A model generated the notes under the pieces. That model had not been told where the DNA came from, made no database searches, and saw only the letters and a program-made list of their open reading frames with translations. A stretch of 64,000 nucleotides of DNA from positions 1-64,000 of the forward strand of contig NHBR02000070.1 of assembly GCA_002167435.2 (NCBI GenBank). The letters run 5' to 3'. A program made the position numbers and the translations under genes. Source of the stretch: Allomuricauda sp. TMED12. GTDB taxonomy: Bacteria; Bacteroidota; Bacteroidia; Flavobacteriales; Flavobacteriaceae. Positions 46,801 through 55,305 of the stretch are shown piece after piece. The stretch's first letter is position 1, and every line of letters begins with the position of its first letter.

Positions 46801-47874
46801 ATGAAATCTAAGACATTTCTCAAAGGAAGAGGTGCCCAAAAAAACACCCACAATAAGTTTCTGCAACATGTTTATGAAATGCGGGAAGACTTTTTGGAAT
46901 TCTGCAGATTGGAAGGGGAGCAAGCCGAAAGGAACAAAACACAATACATTCCCATTTTTCCCAAGACCATAGTGAACAAAGTGGACAGCCCAGATGTAGG
47001 TATGATGTTCTCCATGAACCCCTACCAAGGTTGCGAACACGGTTGTGTGTATTGCTACGCACGAAACACCCACGAGTATTGGGGATACAGTGCCGGTTTG
47101 GATTTTGAACGAAGAATTTTGGTAAAAAAGTCTGCGCCAGAGCTTTTGGAAGCCAAAATAAAGAACAAAAATTGGAAGGCTCAGACTATTGTGTTATCGG
47201 GAAACACAGATTGTTATCAACCTGCAGAGCAAAAGTTTGAGATTACCCGAAAATGCCTCGAGGTTTTTTTAAAGTATAGACATCCGGTAGGCATCATTAC
47301 AAAAAATGCATTGGTTTTACGTGATCTTGATATTTTGAAGGAGTTGAACAAACATCAATTGGTAGGTGTCAATATATCGGTCACTTCACTTTCGGAAGAA
47401 ACAAGACGAAAATTAGAGCCCAGAACGGTATCCATCCAAAAAAGATTAAAAACCATTCAGGTGTTATCAGAAAACAATATTCCTGTAAATGCTATGTTGG
47501 CGCCAATGATACCAGGAATAAACTCGCACGAATTATTACCTATGGCGAAGGCTGTTGCCGACCATGGAGCACTTTCCTTTGGGTTGACGGTAGTACGCCT
47601 CAATGGAGCCATTGGTCAAATATTTACAGATTGGATTAAAAAAGCCATGCCCGATAGTGCTGAAAAGGTATTGCATCAAATACAGGATTGCCATGGCGGA
47701 ACAGTAAATGATAGTCGATTTGGAACAAGAACTAGGGGCGAAGGCAAAATTGCAGAACAAATACACGAAATGGCCGGTCTTGCTAAAAAACGCTACTTTA
47801 ACCGGAGAAGTTTTCCACAATTGAATACGGAAATGCACGAGCAATATAAGAACGGACAGATGAAATTGTTCTAA
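46801..47874 (+). CDS. PA0069-family radical SAM protein
   Basis: 357 residues of the SplB-like radical SAM subgroup. The [4Fe-4S] cysteines follow CxxxCxxC: C78, C82 and C85 in GCEHGCVYCYA. Other marks: HEYWGYSAG just after, VLSGNTDCYQPAE near 140 and GVNISVTSLSEETRRKLEPR (core ISVTSLSEETRRKLEPR) near 190. Members use S-adenosylmethionine radicals; the target of this subfamily is unknown, so spore photoproduct lyase activity should not be assumed. Convergent with the Gfo/Idh gene downstream. Confidence 0.9.
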   Translation: MKSKTFLKGRGAQKNTHNKFLQHVYEMREDFLEFCRLEGEQAERNKTQYIPIFPKTIVNKVDSPDVGMMFSMNPYQGCEHGCVYCYARNTHEYWGYSAGLDFERRILVKKSAPELLEAKIKNKNWKAQTIVLSGNTDCYQPAEQKFEITRKCLEVFLKYRHPVGIITKNALVLRDLDILKELNKHQLVGVNISVTSLSEETRRKLEPRTVSIQKRLKTIQVLSENNIPVNAMLAPMIPGINSHELLPMAKAVADHGALSFGLTVVRLNGAIGQIFTDWIKKAMPDSAEKVLHQIQDCHGGTVNDSRFGTRTRGEGKIAEQIHEMAGLAKKRYFNRRSFPQLNTEMHEQYKNGQMKLF

Positions 47875-47900
47875 CAACAATTGAGCAATGAGTAATGAAG

Positions 47901-48001
47901 ATATGTTATTTCGAGAGAGCTTGCGACGAAAAAACTCATAAACAAGCTAACTTTCGCCCTTGATGGCAAAGAGGAGATTCTTCACTTTGTTCAGAATGAC
48001 G
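47901..48001. repeat. Dispersed palindromic (REP-like) repeat, copy 3 (degenerate)
   Basis: The right arm, read on the minus strand from 48001, is GTCATTCTGAACAAAGTGAAG, nearly identical to the core of copy 1. The left arm (47901-47936, TGTTATTTCGAGAGAGC...) resembles the left arm of copy 2. It sits in the gap between two convergent genes, like copy 1. Confidence 0.65.
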
Positions 48002-48044
48002 TGATCTACCTTTGTGAACATTTTTGTAATTCTAGTCAAACCAA

Positions 48045-48076
48045 GAATTAAAAAATGGCCCTAAAGGGCCATTTTC
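48045..48076 (-). terminator. Terminator after the Gfo/Idh gene
   Basis: Perfect 11-bp stem AAAATGGCCCT (48052-48062) with AGGGCCATTTT (48065-48075). Minus-strand T residues follow the stem, so it serves the Gfo/Idh gene ending at 48096 and may also stop plus-strand transcripts. Confidence 0.85.
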
Positions 48077-48095
48077 ATTATGAATATGGTTTGGT

Positions 48096-49520
48096 CTATT
48101 TCAATTCCCAACCTTGTCGGTAATCACGGGTTACCCATTCGTTAGCTTTCTCATAATTGGTAATCTTCATATTATCCCCATCCCAGAAAAGTTTTCTTCT
48201 TCCAGGTGAGTTATATGGATTCCAATCGCTAGGGGTTTTACCTTCTTGCAATTCTTTGTATTGATAAGCTTTAACTGCCAAATTACCCATGAGTACTGTT
48301 TCTGTAAGTCTTCCTGCCTTTTCAAAATTGGAAGATGTTGGTGTACCATTTTGACAGCCATCCACAAAGTTGGAGAAGTGTCCATTAATACCTTCTGGCA
48401 CTCTATCGTATTTAGGCGCTGGGGATTTGTAAAGATTCATCATTTCGGAAGGCAATAATCTTGCATTTCGAGAATAGGTATCACATATTAGGATGCCTTT
48501 ATCCCCATACATAACAGTTCCACCTCCGTTATCTCCTATTGTTTCATCATCCTTAAGTTCATCAGGTAAATTAGGTTTTAATCCACCATCGTACCAGTTC
48601 AAAGCAATATCGCCATGCTCTTCGTGCTCAAACTTTAGGTGTATTTTAGATGAAGGAGGACAAGAATGGCTATAATCAGCTTCAACAAAATCATCTACCC
48701 AAACCGTGGTACAACTTGCTTCTGCTTCTTTTGGATAACCAAGGTCAAGAACACTAAATGGCGTTTCCATAATGTGGCATCCCATATCTCCCAACGCTCC
48801 AGTTCCAAAGTCCCAAAACCCCCTCCATTTAAATGGAAGATAGGCATCGTTATAATCACGCATTTTTGCAGGGCCCAACCAAAGGTCCCAATCCAATTCC
48901 CTTGGGATGCGGTCTCTTTTTGTGGGCAATGGTACACCTTGTGGCCATACAGGACGGTTGGTCCAACAATCGATGGTGTGTACCTTACCAATAATTCCGG
49001 ATTCTACCCATTCGCGAGCTATTCGGCTACCATCGCTGGAAGCACCTTGGTTCCCCATTTGGGTTACAATGCCCTGTTCTTTTGCAACTTGGGTCATCAG
49101 TCGTGCCTCGTAAATATTGTGCGTCAACGGTTTTTCGACGTAGGCATGTTTTTTTTCACGCATAAAGGGGAGTGAAATGGTTGCATGAGTATGATCGGGA
49201 GTCGCCACGGCAATGGCATCAATATCGTTCAAATGCGCATCAAAAACCTTTCTGAAATCCTTGAATCGTTTTACATCTGGAAACTGCTCATAAGTTTGTT
49301 GTGCGCGACGGTCATCCACATCGCAAAAAGCTACAAATTTCACCCTGCCTGTATCATTCAAACCATTGATTACATTATTTCCTCTACCTCCAACACCAAA
49401 AGCACCAACATACAAGGTGTCACTCGGAGGAATATGGGTTTTGCCCAGTACATGGATAGGTACAATGGAAAAAGCAGCTGAAGCGGCTGCGGTATTTTTG
49501 ATGAACTTTCTTCTTTGCAT
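48096..49520 (-). CDS. Tat-exported Gfo/Idh/MocA-family oxidoreductase
   Basis: 474 residues. Twin-arginine signal QRRKFIKNT at residues 2-10 with hydrophobic core to about 26. Rossmann site GAFGVGGRGN near 40, ATPDHTHATISL near 107 and the EKP motif AYVEKPLTHNIYEARLM (core VEKPLTHN) near 133. It should bind NAD(P) before export and act in the periplasm on a sugar or cyclitol. Related to, but clearly distinct from, the protein at 31275. It stands alone, with a terminator at 48045. Confidence 0.92.
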   Translation of the reverse strand: MQRRKFIKNTAAASAAFSIVPIHVLGKTHIPPSDTLYVGAFGVGGRGNNVINGLNDTGRVKFVAFCDVDDRRAQQTYEQFPDVKRFKDFRKVFDAHLNDIDAIAVATPDHTHATISLPFMREKKHAYVEKPLTHNIYEARLMTQVAKEQGIVTQMGNQGASSDGSRIAREWVESGIIGKVHTIDCWTNRPVWPQGVPLPTKRDRIPRELDWDLWLGPAKMRDYNDAYLPFKWRGFWDFGTGALGDMGCHIMETPFSVLDLGYPKEAEASCTTVWVDDFVEADYSHSCPPSSKIHLKFEHEEHGDIALNWYDGGLKPNLPDELKDDETIGDNGGGTVMYGDKGILICDTYSRNARLLPSEMMNLYKSPAPKYDRVPEGINGHFSNFVDGCQNGTPTSSNFEKAGRLTETVLMGNLAVKAYQYKELQEGKTPSDWNPYNSPGRRKLFWDGDNMKITNYEKANEWVTRDYRQGWELK

Positions 49521-49583
49521 TTTGTTTAGTTTGATTTATGTGAGTCCCTAAGATACAAAAAAGAGGAAGAGTACTGTTATGGA

Positions 49584-50246
49584 CTATTCTTTGCCATTCC
49601 ACTCGTTATAAAACTGATTTAGATACTCCAGCATAAACAAATGCCGTTCCTCAGCCAGTTTTTTTCCGGTTTTGGTATTCATTTTATCCTTGAGCAGTAA
49701 TAACTTTTCATAAAAATGGTTGATGGTGGGAGCTTTGGAGTTTTTATACTCTTTCTTCGTTAGGTTGGGGTTTGGGGGAACGTCTGGATTGTAAAGCTCC
49801 CTGTTTTTAAAACCTCCATAATTAAAAGCACGGGCTATACCAATGGCTCCAATGGCATCCAAACGGTCTGCATCTTGTACAATGTGAAGTTCTTTTGAAG
49901 TAAAAGCTTTTCGATTGTTCTTGTCCAAACTATTTTTAAAGGACATATGTTTGATAATGTCCACGACATGGGATATGGTTTTTTCATCAACCAATTGGGA
50001 CTCAAGAAAGGTTTTTGCAGTCTCAGGCCCAATGTTTTCATCGCCACCATGGAATTTGGGGTCGGCAATATCGTGAAGTAGGGCGGCTAGTTGAACAATA
50101 AGTGAGTCACCATCTTCGTGGTTTAAAATCAATTTCGAAGTGTTGAAAACACGTTCAATATGGAACCAATCATGACCGCCCTCAGCGTTTTGTAGCTCTT
50201 GCTTAACAAAATCAATGGTATTTTGTATCAATTGGTTCGATTCCAT
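49584..50246 (-). CDS. HD-domain phosphohydrolase
   Basis: 220 residues with the HD metal motifs GHDWFHIERVFNTS near 24 (first His), LLHDIADPKFHG near 62 (HD pair) and VQDADRLDAIGAIGIARAF (core QDADRLDAIG) near 140. Members hydrolyse nucleotide phosphates; the substrate is open. It directly follows the plsC gene (end to start, no gap). Confidence 0.88.
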   Translation of the reverse strand: MESNQLIQNTIDFVKQELQNAEGGHDWFHIERVFNTSKLILNHEDGDSLIVQLAALLHDIADPKFHGGDENIGPETAKTFLESQLVDEKTISHVVDIIKHMSFKNSLDKNNRKAFTSKELHIVQDADRLDAIGAIGIARAFNYGGFKNRELYNPDVPPNPNLTKKEYKNSKAPTINHFYEKLLLLKDKMNTKTGKKLAEERHLFMLEYLNQFYNEWNGKE

Positions 50247-50981
50247 CTACTGCGTTTTGACTCCTGAAACAACCTGTTTTTCTATTTGAGCAATGAGTTC
50301 ATCGGCATTACCTTTATTTTCTATGGGCGGATGAACATCAAACCTAACATGGGAACCCAATCCCATTGGGAATTTGCCATAGCGTAACAATTTCCAAGAA
50401 TTGTTTATACTGATAGGCACAATCAGGGCGGAGGGGGCATTTTTCATCATCACCTTTAGTCCTGTTGTTCTAAATGGTTTTGGAGTTCCAGTCCTACTTC
50501 GTGTACCCTCTGGGAATATAACGGCGCTCCTATTGTTCTCTTCAATGTATTTGGCCAGCCTTTGAAGCTCGGCAATGGATTGTTTCGGGTCTTTTCTGTC
50601 AATAAGTGCAGACCCACTATGTCTTAAATTATAGGAAACGCTGGGTATTCCTTTTCCCAGCTCTATTTTACTCACAAATTTGGGATGGTATTTACGCATA
50701 TACCAAATAATGGGTGGAATATCGTACATGCTCTGGTGGTTGGTAACTATGATCAGAGGTCTGTTGGTTGGAATATTTAGGTTGTTTTCAAACCTGTACC
50801 GTGTTCCGAGCACATTGGTACAGCGCATTATAAACCAATTTAAAATGGAAACACTTCCCTTGTGGGCATTGTATCCAAAAACCTTTAGGCAAATCCATTG
50901 TATGGGATGGAAAATAACCAGGACCAAACCAAACAGAATAAAGAAAATAATGGTTAAAGGGTAGGACAGTATTTTTTGCAC
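50247..50981 (-). CDS. plsC: 1-acyl-sn-glycerol-3-phosphate acyltransferase
   Basis: Makes phosphatidic acid at the inner membrane. 244 residues from the GTG at 50981. N-terminal membrane helix, acyltransferase motif I TNHQSMYDIPP near 80 (HxxxxD-like with His and Asp), GKGIPSVSYNLRHSGSALID in the middle, and motif III VIFPEGTRSRTG near 160. The upstream ATG at 51026 lies inside the preceding gene's terminator hairpin and its first residues (MGGFFIFTATHKY) look like read-through, so the GTG start MQKILSYPLT is preferred. Confidence 0.9.
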   Translation of the reverse strand: MQKILSYPLTIIFFILFGLVLVIFHPIQWICLKVFGYNAHKGSVSILNWFIMRCTNVLGTRYRFENNLNIPTNRPLIIVTNHQSMYDIPPIIWYMRKYHPKFVSKIELGKGIPSVSYNLRHSGSALIDRKDPKQSIAELQRLAKYIEENNRSAVIFPEGTRSRTGTPKPFRTTGLKVMMKNAPSALIVPISINNSWKLLRYGKFPMGLGSHVRFDVHPPIENKGNADELIAQIEKQVVSGVKTQ

Positions 50982-51007
50982 TGTTACATATTTATGGGTT
51001 GCCGTAA

Positions 51008-51037
51008 AAATAAAAAAACCACCCATTAGGGTGGCTT
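51008..51037 (-). terminator. Terminator after the bacilliredoxin gene
   Basis: The minus strand reads CCACCC-TAAT-GGGTGG followed by seven T residues, about 25 bp past the bacilliredoxin stop. It contains the ATG of the longer PlsC reading frame. Confidence 0.88.
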
Positions 51038-51062
51038 ATTGAGTATCTTATTTTACTCGATT

Positions 51063-51473
51063 TCAGCAAAATTCATTGTAAGCTTCCATCAAGTTTTCTG
51101 CTATTAGTTCAGCGGGTCTACCTTCAATATGGTGCCTTTCGATCATATGAACCAACTCGCCATCTTTGAACAATGCCATGCTCGGTGAAGAGGGAGGAAA
51201 TGGCACCATGTGGTTTCTTGCTGTTTGCACAGCTTCCATATCCACACCTGCAAAAACGGTAACCAAATTGTTTGGCGTCTTGCTGTTCTGCAGACTTAAT
51301 TTAGCAGCTGGTCTTGCATTGGCCGCGGCACAACCACAAACCGAATTCACCACTACCAAAGTGGTTCCATCCTTTTTTAGTGCATTTTCAACGGCTTCGC
51401 TTGTATGTAGTTCTTCAAACCCGGCACCGGCCAAGTCTTCGCGCATGGGTTTAACCAATTCTTCTGGATACAT
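51063..51473 (-). CDS. BrxA/BrxB-family bacilliredoxin
   Basis: 136-residue YphP/YqiW-type thiol-disulfide protein. The active site is CGC (C46, C48) in VVNSVCGCAAANARPA. In Firmicutes these enzymes remove bacillithiol from proteins; in this group the partner thiol is probably bacillithiol, but that is inferred. Has its own promoter and terminator. Confidence 0.92.
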   Translation of the reverse strand: MYPEELVKPMREDLAGAGFEELHTSEAVENALKKDGTTLVVVNSVCGCAAANARPAAKLSLQNSKTPNNLVTVFAGVDMEAVQTARNHMVPFPPSSPSMALFKDGELVHMIERHHIEGRPAELIAENLMEAYNEFC

Positions 51474-51495
51474 AGACTTCTTTTTAATTAGATTA

Positions 51496-51503
51496 CAAAG
51501 ATA
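51496..51503 (-). promoter_or_regulatory. Candidate promoter -7 element of the bacilliredoxin gene
   Basis: The minus strand reads TATCTTTG (51503 to 51496), an exact TAnnTTTG match 22 bp from the ATG; a clear TTG at 17-23 bp spacing is absent. Confidence 0.45.
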
Positions 51504-51549
51504 GTGGTTTGTTTGGTTTTTTTCATCACCCTTAACATAGCTTAAAGCT

Positions 51550-51577
51550 TTGTTTATCCAGCAAACCCCTATATTTG
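51550..51577 (+). promoter_or_regulatory. Bacteroidota-type promoter of the DjlA-like gene
   Basis: TTG at 51550-51552, a 17-bp spacer and TATATTTG at 51570-51577 match both consensus elements; the ATG follows at 51596. Confidence 0.6.
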
Positions 51578-51595
51578 GGGTTTAAATTTTGAAGC

Positions 51596-52333
51596 ATGAT
51601 AAAGTGGATAGCCGCTTTTCTCGGTTATTTTTTATTTCGATTTCCAGGTGCGGTTTTAGGATTTATCGTGGGAACTTTTTTGGATAATTTAGGAGGTTCC
51701 GGCAATAGATCTAGGTCCGTATTTGAAAATGTGACCAGACAATCGGTTTCTCCGGCCGATTTTGAGTTGAATTTGCTCTCCCTATGTTCCATAATTATAA
51801 AGGCTGATGGGCAGGTAAATCAAAGGGAGCTCGACTATGTTCGGCAGTATTTTTTAAGCACTTATGGTAAGGAAAGAGCCAATGCTATTTTCAGGACTTT
51901 CAACGAGGTCATTAAAAAAAGGGAAATATCTACCCAACGGATATGTAACTTTATGGTGCAGCGCACTAGATATGAAGTTCGGCTACAAATGCTGCACTTT
52001 CTTTTTGGTATAGCTCAATCCGATGGGCAGGTAAGCAAAGCAGAAGTTCAAAAATTAAAAGAGATTGCGGGGTATTTTCGTGTGAATCAGCACGATTTTG
52101 AAAGTATTATGGCCATGTTCATCAAGTCAGTGGACAACTCGTACAAGATTTTGGAAATTGAAAGAACTGCTACCGACGACGAGGTAAAGAAAGCCTACCG
52201 TACCATGGCAAAAAAATATCACCCTGATCGTGTGGTGACCGAAAACGAAGCCATACGTAACGGAGCTGAGGAAAAATTCAAAGAAGTCCAAAAGGCTTAC
52301 GAAACAATTCAAAAAGAAAGGGGAATATCTTAA
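51596..52333 (+). CDS. DjlA-like membrane co-chaperone (TerB plus J domain)
   Basis: 245 residues. An N-terminal glycine-rich membrane segment (about 5-35, AAFLGYFLFRFPGAVLGFI) is followed by a TerB-like helical domain (about 60-175; LCSIIIKADGQVNQRELDYV) and a C-terminal J domain with the HPD motif in KKYHPDRV near 212. The order is that of DjlA, which recruits DnaK to the membrane. HupE/UreJ follows 9 bp downstream. Confidence 0.9.
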   Translation: MIKWIAAFLGYFLFRFPGAVLGFIVGTFLDNLGGSGNRSRSVFENVTRQSVSPADFELNLLSLCSIIIKADGQVNQRELDYVRQYFLSTYGKERANAIFRTFNEVIKKREISTQRICNFMVQRTRYEVRLQMLHFLFGIAQSDGQVSKAEVQKLKEIAGYFRVNQHDFESIMAMFIKSVDNSYKILEIERTATDDEVKKAYRTMAKKYHPDRVVTENEAIRNGAEEKFKEVQKAYETIQKERGIS

Positions 52334-52342
52334 CCAATAGTT

Positions 52343-52927
52343 ATGCAAGAGTTTTTGTTTTATATCAAACTAGGCCTTGACCATGTACTGGATTTTGGCG
52401 CCTATGACCATATTTTGTTCCTATCGGCATTAACTGTTCCCTTTACCTTTAGGAACTGGAAACGAGTATTGGTTTTGGCCACTATTTTTACCCTTGCCCA
52501 TTGTACCTCTTTGGCATTGTCCGTCTACGAGGTGGTTACCATGGATGTGGGTCTCATTGAGTTTTTGATCCCGGTTACTATTTTACTGACGGCCTTGTTC
52601 AATTTTGCATACGTCTATAAAGAATCCTTGAACGTAGGTATTTTTATGCACATTTTGGCCACCGCTTTCTTTGGTTTGATCCATGGTTTTGGTTTCTCTA
52701 ACTATTTTAAAATGTTAATGGCCGAAGAAGAGGACAAGATTACACCACTTTTAGGTTTTGCAACGGGTATCGAACTTTCCCAAGTTACTGTCATTTTGAT
52801 TGTTTTGACCATTTCTTATGTAATCTTGGAACTCTTAAAGGCTAAGCGATGGATTTTTATTGCGGTCGCATCAATTTTAATCATAGTCATTACAATACCC
52901 CTGCTGATTGCTACGTTCCCCATATAG
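52343..52927 (+). CDS. HupE/UreJ-family membrane protein
   Basis: 194 residues with about six hydrophobic helices. HupE/UreJ marks: YDHILFLSALTVPFTFRNWK near 27 (core GAYDHILFL), LAHCTSLALS near 53 and FGLIHGFGFSNYF near 114. Relatives are secondary Ni/Co permeases of hydrogenase and urease operons, but no such enzyme is nearby, so the metal role is unproven. Downstream of the DjlA-like gene on the same strand. Confidence 0.85.
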   Translation: MQEFLFYIKLGLDHVLDFGAYDHILFLSALTVPFTFRNWKRVLVLATIFTLAHCTSLALSVYEVVTMDVGLIEFLIPVTILLTALFNFAYVYKESLNVGIFMHILATAFFGLIHGFGFSNYFKMLMAEEEDKITPLLGFATGIELSQVTVILIVLTISYVILELLKAKRWIFIAVASILIIVITIPLLIATFPI

Positions 52928-52955
52928 GGCCTTAGTTAAATTTTATCGAATAAGG

Positions 52956-52986
52956 TTGTAAGGGTCTTTTAAAGCAGGTATATTTA
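52956..52986 (+). promoter_or_regulatory. Candidate promoter of the dCMP deaminase gene
   Basis: TTG at 52956-52958, a 20-bp spacer and TATATTTA (52979-52986, one mismatch to TAnnTTTG) precede the ATG at 53013. Confidence 0.4.
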
Positions 52987-53012
52987 ATTAATTATCAGCG
53001 TTTTTTGGACAA

Positions 53013-53450
53013 ATGAAGGCGAGTAAACAAGAAAAATACGATAAAGCCTATTTGCGAATGGCCCAAGAATGGGGTAAACTTTCTTATTGTAAAAGAAGGC
53101 AAGTTGGAGCCATTATCGTAAAGGATAGGATGATAATCTCCGATGGGTACAATGGAACCCCGACCGGTTTTGAAAATATTTGTGAGGACGATGAGGGATA
53201 CACCAAATGGTACGTGCTCCATGCCGAGGCCAATGCCATTCTCAAAGTTGCCTCATCTACACAGTCTTGTGAAGGTGCTACACTGTACATTACTTTGTCA
53301 CCTTGCAGAGAATGTAGTAAGCTTGTACATCAAGCTGGCATAAAACGTGTGGTATACCAGAATGCATACAAAGATGATTCTGGAATTAAGTTTCTGGAAA
53401 GGGCAGGAGTGGAGATTGTCCATTTGCCCATTTTGGAAGAAATGGTTTAA
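53013..53450 (+). CDS. dCMP deaminase (zinc-dependent)
   Basis: 145 residues of the ComEB/dCMP deaminase family, which feeds dUMP to thymidylate synthesis. The zinc motif is H70-A-E72 in LHAEANAIL, plus C98 and C101 in SPCRECSKL. The S41 protease gene follows 15 bp downstream, so the two are probably co-transcribed. Confidence 0.92.
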   Translation: MKASKQEKYDKAYLRMAQEWGKLSYCKRRQVGAIIVKDRMIISDGYNGTPTGFENICEDDEGYTKWYVLHAEANAILKVASSTQSCEGATLYITLSPCRECSKLVHQAGIKRVVYQNAYKDDSGIKFLERAGVEIVHLPILEEMV

Positions 53451-53465
53451 AACCATAATTGCTAT

Positions 53466-55094
53466 ATGAAAAAGATTAAAGGATATATTTGGCCCACGTT
53501 ACTTGCTTTGGCGGTGGCCCTTGGTATTTTTATTGGGGGAAAACTCCATTTTAACGATTCTCCGGAGAAGCTGTTTTCCACAAATTCAAAAAAAGATAAA
53601 CTCAACAGGCTTATTGATTACATCGATTACGAATATGTGGACGATGTTGACACCGATAGTATTGTGGATGTCACCGTAAACAATATCCTCGGCAAATTGG
53701 ACCCACATTCTGTATATATCCCAAAAGATGAAATGAAAGATGTGGCGGAAAGCATGAAAGGGGATTTTGCGGGTATTGGTGTAAGCTTTTACATGTACAG
53801 GGACACCATTACTGTTATTAGAACCATTAAGAATGGGCCAAGTTACATCAGCGGGATTAAACCCGGTGATCGTATTCTTATGGCGGATATGGATACCCTT
53901 TATGGTAGAAGCATTGCCAATGATGATGTGGTATCCACCTTAAAAGGTAAAATCGGGACCAAGGTCAATTTGAAGGTTTTCAGAAAGACCGAAAATAAAA
54001 TGATGGAGGTTCCCGTGGTTCGCGATCGAGTTCCGATTAGAAGTGTTGAATCCTATTATATGCTCACCAATGAAATGGGCTATATCAAAATCAACCGTTT
54101 TGCAGAATCCACTTTTGACGAGTTCAAGGATGCACTCAGAAAACTAAAATTAAGAGGGGCAGAGAAATTAACTTTGGACCTTAGAGACAACCCTGGAGGT
54201 TATTTAGGGATTGCTGAAAAATTGGCCGATGAATTTTTGGGCGAGGATAAACTGATTCTATTTACCAAAAACAAAAAGGGCAGGGTTAAAAAGGCCTATG
54301 CCACTAAAAAAGGAGATTTTGAAGATAAACCGGTATATGTTTTGATCAATGAACGTTCTGCGTCTGCCAGTGAAATCATTGCTGGGGCATTACAGGATAA
54401 TGATATTGGGACCATTGTAGGTCGTCGTTCCTTTGGAAAAGGTTTGGTTCAGCGCGAAATGGACTTGGGCGATGGTTCTGCAGTCAGGCTTACCGTTTCA
54501 CGATATTATACCCCAACGGGAAGGTCTATTCAAAAATCTTATAAAGATGGCAACCATGATTACTATAAAAGATTTATGGAGCGCTATACCAATGGAGAAC
54601 TTACCTCTGCAGACAGTATTAAAGTGGCGGATTCACTAAAATTTGTTACGCCAAAAGGCAAAGTGGTCTATGGCGGAGGCGGAATAATCCCTGATGTTTT
54701 TGTTCCCATAGGGAGCAATCAAGAAGAGGCTATAGAAAGCATGGACGATACCTATCAATTCTTTGCCCGTTTTGTATTTGAGCACTTGGAAGAGGATAGA
54801 ACCATGTATGATGGATATACACAAAACCAATTTTTAGACGAATTCAGAGTGGATGACATCCTTTTCGATAATTTTATTCAATTTGTTCTCGACCGCAAAA
54901 TAAAATTGGATTTTTATGCCTATGAGGATAAGATAAAGGCCTATTTAAAGGCCAATATTGCTGAGCAATTGTTCTCACCCAATATTTCAGCACAAATCAA
55001 GGGAGACCACGATTCTATGCTAAAAAAGGTAAGAGCATTGGATAAAGCTGAAATCGATCAGTCTCAAATAGGCGCTGTGGAAGTCAAACATTGA
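53466..55094 (+). CDS. S41-family C-terminal processing peptidase
   Basis: 542-residue periplasmic protease. An N-terminal membrane anchor (about 7-26), an N-terminal helical domain, a PDZ domain (GIGVSFYMYRDTITVIRTIK..GIKPGDRILMAD, about 100-190) and the S41 domain. The Ser-Lys dyad is visible: S300 in RSASASEIIAG and K325 in RRSFGKGLVQ, with the 25-residue spacing of the family. Cleaves C-terminal tails of envelope proteins. Confidence 0.94.
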   Translation: MKKIKGYIWPTLLALAVALGIFIGGKLHFNDSPEKLFSTNSKKDKLNRLIDYIDYEYVDDVDTDSIVDVTVNNILGKLDPHSVYIPKDEMKDVAESMKGDFAGIGVSFYMYRDTITVIRTIKNGPSYISGIKPGDRILMADMDTLYGRSIANDDVVSTLKGKIGTKVNLKVFRKTENKMMEVPVVRDRVPIRSVESYYMLTNEMGYIKINRFAESTFDEFKDALRKLKLRGAEKLTLDLRDNPGGYLGIAEKLADEFLGEDKLILFTKNKKGRVKKAYATKKGDFEDKPVYVLINERSASASEIIAGALQDNDIGTIVGRRSFGKGLVQREMDLGDGSAVRLTVSRYYTPTGRSIQKSYKDGNHDYYKRFMERYTNGELTSADSIKVADSLKFVTPKGKVVYGGGGIIPDVFVPIGSNQEEAIESMDDTYQFFARFVFEHLEEDRTMYDGYTQNQFLDEFRVDDILFDNFIQFVLDRKIKLDFYAYEDKIKAYLKANIAEQLFSPNISAQIKGDHDSMLKKVRALDKAEIDQSQIGAVEVKH

Positions 55095-55095
55095 T

Positions 55096-55296
55096 TTATT
55101 TTTTGAGCTTCTTGTCTATTTTTTTGGAAGTCACAAAAATCAGCATTAAGACTATGGCGCACAACGAGGCCACTATCCCAATCAAAGCAATGGTACTATC
55201 ACCCTTTAGCGGGTTTTCAAAATCTACCATGGTTATGTTGTAGGCAATAAGAGCCAACGCAAGAATAATTATTACTACAGCAAAGGTCTTGTTCAT
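55096..55296 (-). CDS. Small conserved membrane protein
   Basis: 66 residues with two hydrophobic helices (about 4-22 and 38-57) and a basic end (KKIDKKLKK). No family can be named. It follows MarC by 9 bp on the same strand and its stop is one base from the convergent S41 stop, so it is probably made with MarC. Confidence 0.65.
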   Translation of the reverse strand: MNKTFAVVIIILALALIAYNITMVDFENPLKGDSTIALIGIVASLCAIVLMLIFVTSKKIDKKLKK

Positions 55297-55305
55297 ATCA
55301 ATAAT

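Noticed and set aside
46801..47874. Spore photoproduct lyase function for the radical SAM protein
   Set aside because: The PA0069-type CxxxCxxC and neighbouring motifs place it in a different, uncharacterised subgroup; the organism type does not form spores.
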